Assembly: GCA_017403285.1 (NCBI GenBank)
Contig: JAFQOI010000131.1
Coordinates: 1-48,350 of the forward strand
Direction: 5' to 3'
DNA: 48,350 nucleotides
Source of the DNA: a bacterium
Lineage (GTDB): Bacteria > Cyanobacteriota > Vampirovibrionia > Gastranaerophilales > Gastranaerophilaceae
The translations under genes and the position numbers were made by a program. Below are positions 27,106 through 35,783 of this stretch, one piece after another. The notes beneath the pieces were generated by a model. It worked only from the letters and a program-made list of their open reading frames with translations. It made no database searches and was not told the DNA's origin. The number at the start of each line of letters is the position of its first letter. Positions within the stretch are counted from its first letter, which is position 1.

Positions 27106-28365
27106 ATGAAAAATAAATATAATACACTTCATCCATATATTTTAGATAATTCAATAGATGAATATCATAAAGAGACCGTTAACGGTCTCTTTCGTTCGAT
27201 TTTAGAACCTGTAATTTCAAATCAAAAATTTCAGTCTTGTATTGTTTTTAGGCTTTTGGATGTTGAGAATAAAGAGTCTTTAATAAAAAGGCTGTCTTTC
27301 TCTAATTCTCAAATATATTCTTTTACAGATAATTTAGATGAATTTGGTTTTGTTAATATTGAAAAATCTGATATATGGGATAACACCGAATTTGTAATAA
27401 TAATTGGTGCTAGATATTCTGCTTGTCTTGTTTGGGATTATTCTTTGTCTAATAGAAAAGAATACACACCTGTTTGTTATTTGCATAATTCAAGTATTAT
27501 TGGTGAAATTGCTAAAAAAATTGCGGAAAATTCATCTTTAGATTTGAAAAATGCTTTATTGCAAATTGTTCCGGATAGGCGTGAAAATAGGCTTTTAAAT
27601 ACGGCAATTAATTCTATTGCATCAATATTAAATGCAAAAAATGAGGAAGTACAATTTTCAAATATTGAAAAAGAACATATTTTGAAATCTGATGATAAAC
27701 TTGAAACGGCGACTATTGTTGCTGATAAAGCGAGATTTATTGCTCATGAAATTAAAAACAATTTATCAATTATAAATTTGTATTCTAAGATTTCTCAAAA
27801 AAGAATTGAAAATGTTCAAAGTGATGATGTAACAATGGCGTCATTAGTAAGAGCACTGTCAAATATTGTAAATGCTTCAGAAAATATTTCAGCACATATA
27901 AATGATTTAAGATGTTTATCTTCACCATATAAAACGGAATTTAATATAAAACAATCAATTCTAACGGTTTCTTCACAATGTGAAGAAAAAGCAAATCAAG
28001 CAGGGGTTAGTATCTCTTTTAATGAGATGGTTGATACTGTTGTTGTTGCCGATAGGGTTAAATTTGAATGTGCTTTAATGAATGTCGTATATAATGCAAT
28101 TGAAGCTTGTTCTAATGGCTGTTTTATTTATATTAATTTTGAAAAAGTAGATAATCGTATAAATGTAAACATTAAAAATAATGGTAAAAAAATTCCTGAA
28201 AATGAAATAGATAAAATTTTTGAACCAAATTTTACCACAAAGCCTACAGGTAATGGTCTTGGACTTGCTATTTGTAAAAAACAACTAGAATTAACAGGCG
28301 GTAATATTAATCTTTTATATTCAAATGATGAAGAAACTTTGTTTGAAATATCACTTATCGTATAA
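27106..28365 (+). CDS. Soluble sensor histidine kinase
   Basis: 419 aa with no membrane segment. The N-terminal region of about 200 aa is an unassigned sensor (VFRLLDVENKESLIKRLSFS, VIIIGARYSACLVWDYSL). It may be a cyanobacterial-type cytoplasmic sensor, but I cannot name the domain. The H-box is FIAHEIKNNLSIINL with His214. The N-box is NVVYNAIEACSNG and the G-boxes are NNGKKIPE and GNGLGLAICKKQL. It autophosphorylates and should pass phosphate to the regulator encoded 7 nt upstream. No SD sequence precedes the ATG, so it is probably translated by coupling. Its codons 22-29 form a perfect 24-bp palindrome. Confidence 0.92.
   Translation: MKNKYNTLHPYILDNSIDEYHKETVNGLFRSILEPVISNQKFQSCIVFRLLDVENKESLIKRLSFSNSQIYSFTDNLDEFGFVNIEKSDIWDNTEFVIIIGARYSACLVWDYSLSNRKEYTPVCYLHNSSIIGEIAKKIAENSSLDLKNALLQIVPDRRENRLLNTAINSIASILNAKNEEVQFSNIEKEHILKSDDKLETATIVADKARFIAHEIKNNLSIINLYSKISQKRIENVQSDDVTMASLVRALSNIVNASENISAHINDLRCLSSPYKTEFNIKQSILTVSSQCEEKANQAGVSISFNEMVDTVVVADRVKFECALMNVVYNAIEACSNGCFIYINFEKVDNRINVNIKNNGKKIPENEIDKIFEPNFTTKPTGNGLGLAICKKQLELTGGNINLLYSNDEETLFEISLIV
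27169..27192 (+). promoter_or_regulatory. Perfect 24-bp palindrome inside the 5' end of the histidine kinase gene
   Basis: AAAGAGACCGTT followed directly by its reverse complement. In RNA it would form a 9-10 bp hairpin 63 nt after the start codon. There is no T-run of more than three after it, so a classical terminator is unlikely. It could attenuate kinase translation relative to the regulator, or bind a dimeric protein. Confidence 0.4.
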
Positions 28366-28372
28366 TATTTTT

Positions 28373-30337
28373 ATGGATAATGTTGTTGTTAAAAAATATA
28401 AATTAAAACGAGTTGACGTTAAATCAGAATATAAGATTGATTATGAAAAGGAATTAAATCCTCAACAATTAGAAGCAGTTGTTCAAAAGGACGGATCTAT
28501 TCTTGTTATTGCTGGTGCAGGTAGCGGGAAAACTAAGACTCTTACGTATCGTGTGGCAAGACTTATAGAAGATGGAGTTGCGCCTGAAAATATTCTTCTT
28601 TTGACATTTACAAAAAAAGCGGCACAGGAAATGCTTTCTAGAGCAACAATTGTCCTTGATTCTAGATGTGAAAAAGTTGCTGGTGGTACTTTCCATTCCT
28701 TTGCTAATATAATTTTGAGAAAATATTCTGCTTTACTTGAGTTAAAAAATAACTTTACAATAACAGATAGAGTAGATGCCGAAGATATTATTAATCATAT
28801 ACGTGCAAAGGTTATAAACAAACAAGAAAAAAGATTTCCTAAAAAACATACTATTCTTGATATTTATTCAAAAGCTGTGAATAAAAATACTCCTTCAGAT
28901 GAAATAATTGCTTCGGAATACAAGCAGTTTGAGCATTGTACTGAAAAAATTAATGAAATAATTCGTCAATATAACGATTATAAAAGAAGTAATTCCATCT
29001 TAGATTATGATGACTTACTCTTATATTTACGAACACTTTTACAATCCAATTCGGATATAAGAAAAAAACTTTCGAACCAATATAAATATATAATGGTAGA
29101 TGAGTACCAAGATACAAATACTATACAGGCTCAAATTATAGCTTTATTGGCGTCTGAACATAATAATGTTATGGCAGTAGGTGATGATTCACAAAGTATT
29201 TATTCTTTTAGAGGTGCAAATTTCAGGAATATACTTAACTTTCCGTCTTTGTTTGAAAATACCAAGATTATTAAATTAGAGCAAAATTATCGTAGTTCTC
29301 AAAACATTTTGGCTTTGGCCAATGAAATTCTTCTCAAAGCAAAAGAAAAATATACTAAAACTTTATTTTCAGAAATTGAAAATCCAATTAAACCAGCGAT
29401 AATCAGTGCATCTGATATGAAAACGGAGTCAGAGTTCATTGTTCAAAGAATTTTGGAACTTTCTGAAGATGAGAATATTCCATTGAATGATGTTTGTGTT
29501 TTAGCAAGAAGTGCTAGAATGACGTATAATCTTGAAATTGAACTTGCAAAAAAAGGAATACCATACAAAAAATTTGGCGGAATGAAATTTATTGAAACCG
29601 CACATATTAAGGATATTATTGCTCACTTAAGAGTTATATTAAACCCTTCTGATATTATTAGTTATACGAGAATATTACTTCTTTTAGATGGAATTGGTGC
29701 TCAAAGCGCAAATAAGCTTTTGCCAGTTTTGACTTCTTCAGATTATCAAATAAATGCTAAATTGCCTGTTAAAAATCCTGAGGCAGTTATAAAACTTACA
29801 CAGTTGATAGATGATGCTCAAAAGGATTTGTTTAATCCATCGCAAATGGTCAAAAATGTTCTTAATTATTACCATCCGATATTAATGGATAAATATGATG
29901 ATTATACAAAGCGAGAAAAAGATCTTGAACATTTCTTAAATTTAAGTGAAAAATATACAAGTCTTGAGGATTTTTTAAGTGATTTAGCCTTAGAACCTCC
30001 AGATAGTTCTGTTGATGATGTTGAAGCGGGTTCTGTAAAAGACGAATATTTGACACTTTCGACAATACATAGTGCAAAAGGGCTTGAATATAAAGCAGTG
30101 TTTATAATTGGTGCGGTTGATGGTCGATTCCCATCTACGTTTGCATTTAATTCGCCTGAAGATTTAGATGAAGAACTTAGACTTATGTATGTCGCTGTTA
30201 CAAGGGCAAAAACGTACCTTTCTATTACATATCCTATTGATATGTTTGACTATTCTACTGGTATGGTTTTATCTAAACCATCAAGATTTCTTGATGGAAT
30301 ATCTCAAGAAATCTTAGAGAAGTGGATTATTGAGTAA
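28373..30337 (+). CDS. UvrD/Rep/PcrA-type superfamily 1 DNA helicase
   Basis: 654 aa from ATG 28373, 7 nt after the kinase stop; an overlapping upstream in-frame ATG is less likely. Helicase motifs run in order: Q motif LNPQQLEAV, Walker A GAGSGKT (48-54), Ia TFTKKAAQEM, II VDEYQDTN, III GDDSQSIYSFRGA, IV EQNYRSSQNIL, V STIHSAKGLEYKAVF and VI RLMYVAVTRAK. It is a 3'-5' helicase for DNA repair or replication restart. It is shorter than UvrD or PcrA (about 720 aa) and lacks their C-terminal tail. Whether it is the main UvrD or a Rep-like accessory helicase cannot be settled here. Confidence 0.95.
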   Translation: MDNVVVKKYKLKRVDVKSEYKIDYEKELNPQQLEAVVQKDGSILVIAGAGSGKTKTLTYRVARLIEDGVAPENILLLTFTKKAAQEMLSRATIVLDSRCEKVAGGTFHSFANIILRKYSALLELKNNFTITDRVDAEDIINHIRAKVINKQEKRFPKKHTILDIYSKAVNKNTPSDEIIASEYKQFEHCTEKINEIIRQYNDYKRSNSILDYDDLLLYLRTLLQSNSDIRKKLSNQYKYIMVDEYQDTNTIQAQIIALLASEHNNVMAVGDDSQSIYSFRGANFRNILNFPSLFENTKIIKLEQNYRSSQNILALANEILLKAKEKYTKTLFSEIENPIKPAIISASDMKTESEFIVQRILELSEDENIPLNDVCVLARSARMTYNLEIELAKKGIPYKKFGGMKFIETAHIKDIIAHLRVILNPSDIISYTRILLLLDGIGAQSANKLLPVLTSSDYQINAKLPVKNPEAVIKLTQLIDDAQKDLFNPSQMVKNVLNYYHPILMDKYDDYTKREKDLEHFLNLSEKYTSLEDFLSDLALEPPDSSVDDVEAGSVKDEYLTLSTIHSAKGLEYKAVFIIGAVDGRFPSTFAFNSPEDLDEELRLMYVAVTRAKTYLSITYPIDMFDYSTGMVLSKPSRFLDGISQEILEKWIIE

Positions 30338-30345
30338 ACAATAAA

Positions 30346-31548
30346 TTATTGTTGTTCTGATATTAGTCTATAGCCTTTATCAACTAATGCTTGTTTTATT
30401 TCTTCAAAGTGTTGTGAGTTTTTTGTTTCCATGGAAACTTGTAAAAAACAGGCATTAATATCGGTGTGTCCTCCACCTTGATTGTGTCTTACTCTTATTA
30501 TGTTTGCGCCATATTGTGCAATTGTAGTTGAAACATCTCTCAATTGACCCGGTTTATCAAGAAGTTCTATTGTTAGATGTGAAAGTCTTCCTGTTGTTAA
30601 TAAACCTCTATTTATAACTCTTGAAAGTATATTTACATCAATGTTTCCACCAGATACAATACAAACAGTTTTTTCTGAATATGGGACTTTTCCAAACATA
30701 GCGGCTGCAACACTTAGTGCTCCAGCACCTTCTGCCACAATTTTTTGTTTTTCCATCAAAGAAAGAATAGCAGATGCAATTTCATCATCAGTTACAGTTA
30801 CTATATCATCAACATATTCTTTGCAAAGTTCAAAAGTCAAATCTCCAGGACGTTTTACAGCAGTACCATCCGCAAATGTATGAACAGTTGGAAGTTCTAG
30901 TACTTGCTCGTTTTTGTATGATTCATACATGCTATCAGCCCCTTGCGCTTGAACACCATAAACTTTGCAAGATGGCTTTAATTGTTTTATTGCATATGAG
31001 ATACCAGCAATTAATCCACCACCACCAATTGGAACAATAACTGCATCAATATCAGGTAACTGTTCTAGTATTTCAAGACCAATTGTGCCTTGTCCAGCGA
31101 TAACATCTTCATCATTGAATGGATGTATAAATTCACCTTGAGTTTCTTCCTGAAACTCACAAGCGGCTTTATATGCATCATCATAAACTCCATCTATAAG
31201 TTTTATATCTGCTCCATATTTTCTAGTCGCTTCAACTTTTGAAATTGGTGCAGTTGCTGGAATGAAAATAGTTGCCTTTATTCCACTCTTTTGCGCTGCT
31301 AGAGCAACTCCTTGCGCGTGGTTTCCTGCGGAACAAGCAATAATACCTTTTTTCTTTTGTTCTTCGGTTAATTTTGATATTTTATAGTAAGCCCCTCTTA
31401 ATTTGAAAGACCCTGTTACTTGTAAATTCTCAGATTTTAGATATAACTCTTTGTCTTCAATTATTGTTTTTGATTGTATTAATTCTGTTTTTCTTGCTAC
31501 TTTATTTAAAACTTTTGCTGCATCATATATTTTGGCTATGCTTAACAC
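30346..31548 (-). CDS. ilvA: Threonine ammonia-lyase with ACT domain
   Basis: 400 aa. The PLP-binding Lys49 is in VTGSFKLRGA, the phosphate-binding loop is PIGGGGLIAG, and SAGNHAQGVALAA is also conserved. The last 75 residues are an ACT-like domain (LTIELLDKPGQLRDVSTTIA). It deaminates threonine to 2-oxobutanoate, the entry to isoleucine synthesis. The about 400-aa form with one ACT domain is common in bacteria and differs from the 510-aa enteric IlvA. It is convergent with the helicase (8-nt gap) and follows the radical SAM locus on the same strand by 52 nt. Confidence 0.94.
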   Translation of the reverse strand: MLSIAKIYDAAKVLNKVARKTELIQSKTIIEDKELYLKSENLQVTGSFKLRGAYYKISKLTEEQKKKGIIACSAGNHAQGVALAAQKSGIKATIFIPATAPISKVEATRKYGADIKLIDGVYDDAYKAACEFQEETQGEFIHPFNDEDVIAGQGTIGLEILEQLPDIDAVIVPIGGGGLIAGISYAIKQLKPSCKVYGVQAQGADSMYESYKNEQVLELPTVHTFADGTAVKRPGDLTFELCKEYVDDIVTVTDDEIASAILSLMEKQKIVAEGAGALSVAAAMFGKVPYSEKTVCIVSGGNIDVNILSRVINRGLLTTGRLSHLTIELLDKPGQLRDVSTTIAQYGANIIRVRHNQGGGHTDINACFLQVSMETKNSQHFEEIKQALVDKGYRLISEQQ

Positions 31549-31600
31549 TTTGTTTGCTCCCTTTTTTATTTATTTTATAACAGATAAACTCTTTTTTGTT

Positions 31601-32551
31601 TTAATTTTTATAGAACCAGTCTTTTAGTGATTCGTAATAATCGAGTTTAATATCATCTTCTTTGCATTTATTTTGTATTGTCTTTATCATTTCTTTCATA
31701 TTATCTGTAATAGTATGATTGTTGTTTTTGTACCAATTCATTTCTACATCTAAAATTATTGATTTTATTCCAAGTGATAACGATATATTGTACCATTTTA
31801 AAATTTCTTCAACAGAGTCATTATATTCTGGAATAATAATATATTTGGAAATCACAGAACTTTTCGGATTTTTACTTGTCGCTTTTACGTATTTTTTCAT
31901 ATTTTCAAGGACTTTTTTAAAACAATGTACGTTCTTAACTTTTCTGTAGACCTCATCGCTTCCAGCATCTGGAGAAATTACAAGTCTAGTCGATTTCTCT
32001 TTTAAAACTTTTTCGATGGCTTTTGAATATTTAATTCCACTTGAGTGAATTAGGTAATTATCTATATTGTTTTTTACGAAAAGACTTATTATTTTTTCAA
32101 AATCTTTCATTAAAACCGGTTCCCCTCCAGCAAATTGCATATAGCCTTCTGGGATATTTTTTATCATTTTTTTATCGCATAGTTGTTTTAATATGCTATA
32201 AATTGATTTTTCTTTAAAATTTTCAATATTTTTGCAATCACAATATACGCATTGGCTATTACAGTTTATAAATGTATTTATGTCTATATATCCAAAAGCC
32301 AAGTCATCATTTTCTGTTTCTGTTTTTGTTATAAACAGGCACCCCTCACATTCTTGTGGGATATCTCCATTCCAAAAACGTTCTTTATACTCTTTTTTCT
32401 TTTGAATAACATTGTCGATGCTAAAATTATCATATGTTATCAATATGGGCATACCTACAGTCTTATGCGCAGATTTACAACAAACTCTAATTTCGTTATA
32501 AAAAAAATTAATTCCACTATCAATATAAGGGCATTTGTATCGTTGAGGCAT
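31601..32551 (-). CDS. Radical SAM protein with N-terminal Cys motifs, copy B
   Basis: 316 aa. The radical SAM motif is C97-x3-C101-x2-C104 and the GGE strand is QFAGGEPV. Preceding cysteines C7, C24-C25 and C68-x2-C71 repeat the spacing seen in the paralogue at 12981-13964 (C5, C23-C24, C67-x2-C70). Shared C-terminal blocks include SSG-x-x-YSKAIE, DAGS-x-EVY and IIPE-x-NDSVEE. The extra cysteines probably hold an auxiliary cluster. It is the third gene of a minus-strand set: reductase-like, SGNH hydrolase, radical SAM. Substrate unknown; the context suggests modification of a surface or secreted molecule (inference). Confidence 0.82.
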   Translation of the reverse strand: MPQRYKCPYIDSGINFFYNEIRVCCKSAHKTVGMPILITYDNFSIDNVIQKKKEYKERFWNGDIPQECEGCLFITKTETENDDLAFGYIDINTFINCNSQCVYCDCKNIENFKEKSIYSILKQLCDKKMIKNIPEGYMQFAGGEPVLMKDFEKIISLFVKNNIDNYLIHSSGIKYSKAIEKVLKEKSTRLVISPDAGSDEVYRKVKNVHCFKKVLENMKKYVKATSKNPKSSVISKYIIIPEYNDSVEEILKWYNISLSLGIKSIILDVEMNWYKNNNHTITDNMKEMIKTIQNKCKEDDIKLDYYESLKDWFYKN

Positions 32552-32611
32552 CGTGTGTATCCATCAATAAAGTAACTATTTGATTATATAACAAAATTTA
32601 AACTTAATGAA

Positions 32612-33508
32612 CTATAACTTCAGTCTTCTTATAATTGTAGGCATTAATCTATCCCAAGCGGCTTCTGATGGGTGGAGTTCATCTTGTGCGATGTATTTAT
32701 CTTCGTTCAGAAAATCATATTTTGCTGTATCAAAGTTGATTACGATAATTCCTTCATCTTCCAATTCCGTCCATCTGTCTGTGTGGAAGTTTGCAACCCC
32801 CATTCTTTCTGATGTAACGCTAGTATTATATACGATAGTTACGAATTTACAGTTTGGATTTTTCTTTTTTAGTTCCTTTTGGCTTTCTAAAATATGCATT
32901 TTAAGAAAATCAAATTTTTCATCATCACTTTTTAGTGTGTAGAAAAAGTCGTTTGACCTTCTTGCAATAGTTGTTGTTTTAAAATAATCCAGTGGGACAA
33001 CGGAAAAATTATTTTCAATTAATGTATTGTTCTTTTTTATATATCTTAAATATTTGTATTGTGCGTATTTGTCAAAGTAGTTTAAATATAAACGTCTTAA
33101 ATGATCTGTTATGAATATATATATAACGTATTCTGCATTTTCTACCTCGTTATTAAATTCATCAAAGTTCTTTATTTTATACAGAACATGTTGTATTCCA
33201 TGTGCAGGATATGCAAGATTTAGCGTTTTTCTTCCAGTCATAGTCTGAATTTTATCTGGTAGCGTTTGCCCGTCTTTTAAATCAACTCCAAAACCGAACG
33301 AACAACCCATTATAATAACTGATTTTTTTGTTTCGTCAATTTCTCCGAACAATACCCCTCTTTTTCCAAATGTATCTTTTGGATTTACTGGAAAAACTTG
33401 ATATCTATCTGAAGCAGTTAAACACCAGTCAGCAACAATAAATGTTATTATTGCACAAAAAGAAATGACTATACTCTTTATAAATACCTGTTTTTTATTC
33501 GTTTTCAT
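32612..33508 (-). CDS. SGNH-hydrolase-like protein with N-terminal membrane anchor
   Basis: 298 aa from ATG 33508 (CAGGAAA 7 nt upstream), preferred over an in-frame TTG 21 nt earlier. One membrane segment lies near residues 9-29. Block I of SGNH hydrolases is visible as IIMGCSFGFGVD, supplying the nucleophile Ser. Block V is DELHPSEAAWDRL, with the Asp-x-x-His pair. These enzymes are esterases, often acting on acylated polysaccharides or lipids outside the membrane. It lies 14 nt after the reductase-like gene and 60 nt before the radical SAM gene, so one transcript is likely. The topology suggests a periplasmic or cell-surface domain. Confidence 0.78.
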   Translation of the reverse strand: MKTNKKQVFIKSIVISFCAIITFIVADWCLTASDRYQVFPVNPKDTFGKRGVLFGEIDETKKSVIIMGCSFGFGVDLKDGQTLPDKIQTMTGRKTLNLAYPAHGIQHVLYKIKNFDEFNNEVENAEYVIYIFITDHLRRLYLNYFDKYAQYKYLRYIKKNNTLIENNFSVVPLDYFKTTTIARRSNDFFYTLKSDDEKFDFLKMHILESQKELKKKNPNCKFVTIVYNTSVTSERMGVANFHTDRWTELEDEGIIVINFDTAKYDFLNEDKYIAQDELHPSEAAWDRLMPTIIRRLKL

Positions 33509-33522
33509 TGTTTTTTCCTGTT

Positions 33523-34515
33523 TTAGCAATCACAAAGTTCTTTTAAGTGTTCAAGTTTTGGGGCTATTTTTTCAAAAGATGGTAAATTGATGTTTAGTTC
33601 TTTTGCTTTTTTTAAAGTATCAAAGAATTGGAAATAAAATTCAGGTATTGAATGAGAGTTTATATCATTTTCTGCTCTTGAACGCATATCTGGAGCAGCA
33701 AATGCATAATCTTTTGAAACTTGTTCATAAAAGTCATTGTTGTTTATAACGCCTATTCTTTCACCAAATGTAACTAAATCTTGTAATAATGAATACATTG
33801 TTTCAGAGGCTTCTTTGTTTTCTAAAATTTCCCCCATGTTTTTTTTGTACAAAAGTCCAGTTATTTCAAAAGGTGCAATTAAACAATGCTTTTTAAATGA
33901 TTCATTTAATATTTTGTTTTGTTCATAAACTTTTATAGGAAGTGGAACATTTTTAACAATGTTTTCAAGTTTTTTGTACATTTTCTCTTGTTTTTTGTAA
34001 TCTTCTTTTGTGCTTGCGCCCAAGTAAATCCCACTAAATGTTCCAATTTGTTTTATTCCTAAAATTCCATCTTTTTCATTTCTGAAAAATGGACCATAGG
34101 CATATCCTGTTGTTATGTTATGGTTTGGTAATTGGGTTTTTAAAAATTCTGTTACCCCAAAGCCATTGCAAACAGGGATTATTAATGTGTCTTTTTTTGC
34201 ACATTTTTCTATTATAGGAATTATTGATTTTAAGTCTGGTGTTCTTGTGCAAATAAAAATATAATCAACTTTTTTTGTATAATTTGTTCTTTTTAAATTT
34301 ATATTTGTAAAAACTTCTTTCTTTTTATTTAATAAATCTGAATAAAAGTTAATTCCCTTTTGGTTTGTTATCCTGTTATATTGATTATCCTTTGCTATTG
34401 TTACAACATTCTTTTTTGCAATTGTTAAAAAAGCAGCGAGTGCAAGCCCTAGTCCACCAGCGCCTATTATCATTATTTCTGAACTAAAAAAAATATTTTT
34501 AAATTTGCTAAACAT
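33523..34515 (-). CDS. Divergent ketopantoate-reductase-like (ApbA/PanE fold) protein, copy B
   Basis: 330 aa. The Rossmann motif is MIIGAGGLGLALAAFLTIAK and the middle Asn-Gly motif is VCNGFGV. The region that holds K-x3-N-x3-N in true PanE reads ESFKKHCLIAPFEITG, so a Lys is kept but the Asn positions are Ile and Glu. It shares SF-x8-FExT, the N-terminal MFxxF and overall length with the protein at 11604-12587. It is an NAD(P)-dependent oxidoreductase by fold; substrate unknown. It heads the minus-strand set with the SGNH and radical SAM genes. The only nearby purine-rich tract is GGGG; no good SD sequence is seen. Confidence 0.75.
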   Translation of the reverse strand: MFSKFKNIFFSSEIMIIGAGGLGLALAAFLTIAKKNVVTIAKDNQYNRITNQKGINFYSDLLNKKKEVFTNINLKRTNYTKKVDYIFICTRTPDLKSIIPIIEKCAKKDTLIIPVCNGFGVTEFLKTQLPNHNITTGYAYGPFFRNEKDGILGIKQIGTFSGIYLGASTKEDYKKQEKMYKKLENIVKNVPLPIKVYEQNKILNESFKKHCLIAPFEITGLLYKKNMGEILENKEASETMYSLLQDLVTFGERIGVINNNDFYEQVSKDYAFAAPDMRSRAENDINSHSIPEFYFQFFDTLKKAKELNINLPSFEKIAPKLEHLKELCDC

Positions 34516-34577
34516 ATAAAAACCCCAAATTTATTGTTCGATTTTTATATATTCTAGCATAATTTGTAATTGTAGAA

Positions 34578-34993
34578 TTAATTTAGAACTAAAAATCCTA
34601 GATTTAAATAGGCAGCGAAACTAATCCAAAGTAAATAAGGTAATAGCAATAATGATGCAATTTTAGAGTGTCTAAAAAATGTTATTATTGTCAAAATTAA
34701 GAAAATATACATTAAAACAATAATAATATATCCAAATAAAATGTTTTTTAGTCCAAAAAAACAGGTGTCCATGCAAAATTTAATCCAAGTTGGATTAAAA
34801 AGAATATTAGAGGTATTTTTTTGCTCTCATTTTTTCTACTCTTTAAAAATAAAAATAATGAAAAAAACATCATTATGTATAAAACTATCCAAACCGGAGT
34901 AAAAATCCAATCGGGAGGATTTAAAAAAGGTTTATTTAAACTGTCGAACCAATCCATGTTTTCCATATATTTATGATGAATTATTTTTTTCAT
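34578..34993 (-). pseudogene. tspO: TspO/MBR-family membrane protein, split by a 1-nt frameshift
   Basis: Two adjacent frames together make one TspO. The first (34748-34993) gives WFDSLNKPFLNPPDWIFTP, then VWIVLYIMMF and LGLNFAWTPVF, and stops. The second (34578-34772) continues FFGLKNILFGY and ends with the family signature LLLPYLLWISFAAYLNLG. The join falls in a run of seven T (minus strand, near 34757-34763), where eight would keep PVFFG in frame. Intact TspO has five membrane helices and binds porphyrins or related ligands. It is either a real inactivation, a slippery or phase-variable tract, or an assembly error. No strong SD sequence is seen. Confidence 0.85.
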
Positions 34994-35035
34994 GAAAACA
35001 TTAGACAAAAGTATTGTTTTATTCTTTATAAAAAA

Positions 35036-35062
35036 TAAAAAAGAGGGTTTGAAAACCCTCTG
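35036..35062 (-). terminator. Terminator of tRNA-Arg
   Basis: On the minus strand, stem AGAGGGTTT / AACCCTCT with a short loop, followed by TTTTTTATTTTTT. It begins a few nt past the 3' end of the tRNA. Confidence 0.88.
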
Positions 35063-35068
35063 AAAGAA

Positions 35069-35142
<74 letters not shown>

Positions 35143-35270
35143 CTATGTCATTATTAAAACATATAAATTTATAAATACAAGTTATTTTTTTATTAAATAT
35201 TTGTAACGAAAAAATAAAATACAGCAACTTTTTCTTAATAAAAGTTTTTATAAAAATATATAGGAGAATT

Positions 35271-35504
35271 ATGTACATGGGCTTGGGCGAAGTTCAATCA
35301 ATAGGCGTATACAAAAATCTTGATAATCAGCTCGGATTGAAGACATCTGGTTATGGTAATCCTAAAGTTGGTACATCTGCTACTGGGAAAACTGGATGGG
35401 TTTCTGAAACTGGGACTTATGAAGGCTTTGACTGGAAAAATCTAGATGGTTTAGAAAGAGAATTAAGACCAGTTTGTGATTGTACTCTTGATTTTAATGC
35501 TTAA
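35271..35504 (+). CDS. Small Gly-rich protein of unknown function
   Basis: 77 aa. AGGAG lies 5 nt before ATG 35271. The sequence is polar and rich in Gly and Thr (GLKTSGYGNPKVGTSATGKT), without a signal peptide or membrane helix, and ends in a CDC motif (PVCDCTLDFNA). I do not recognise a family. It lies 39 nt upstream of a gene with an MshEN-like domain and may be co-transcribed. The good SD sequence and clean frame support a real gene. Confidence 0.6.
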   Translation: MYMGLGEVQSIGVYKNLDNQLGLKTSGYGNPKVGTSATGKTGWVSETGTYEGFDWKNLDGLERELRPVCDCTLDFNA

Positions 35505-35543
35505 TTATTGATTTAAAAAATTTTTTTAAATATAATATTTAGT

Positions 35544-35783
35544 ATGAAAAATCTGTATAATATTGACGATTGGGCAGATGTTTCTTATTCCAGACTTGGA
35601 GAAATCCTAATGGAATCGGGAAAAATTAATTTGTTTCATTTGTCAATGGTTTTAGATATTCAACGTTTTAATAAGATGCCTATGGGTGAAATCTTGTTGG
35701 CTATGAATGTTATTCAAGAAAAAGACTTAATACAGGCTCTTTTAATTCAGAAATTAATTCGGATAAGAAATGGTAATGTGTAG
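35544..35783 (+). CDS. Stand-alone MshEN/GspE-N-like domain protein
   Basis: 79 aa. Two consecutive 24-residue motifs match the MshEN pattern RLGxxLxxxGxxxxxxLxxxLxxQ. The first, at 17-40, begins RLGEILMESGKINL and ends LSMVLDIQ, matching every position. The second, at 46-69, begins PMGEILLAMNVIQE and ends LIQALLIQ, with Asn for the Gly and Pro for the Arg. In type II secretion and type IV pilus ATPases this N-terminal domain can bind cyclic-di-GMP. Here no ATPase follows, so it may act as a free c-di-GMP or interaction module. The start lacks an SD sequence. Its 3' end overlaps the next gene. Confidence 0.72.
   Translation: MKNLYNIDDWADVSYSRLGEILMESGKINLFHLSMVLDIQRFNKMPMGEILLAMNVIQEKDLIQALLIQKLIRIRNGNV

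Noticed and set aside
30335-30352. Inverted repeat ACAATAA / TTATTGT between the helicase and ilvA
   Set aside because: AT-only stem without a T-run; too weak to call a terminator.
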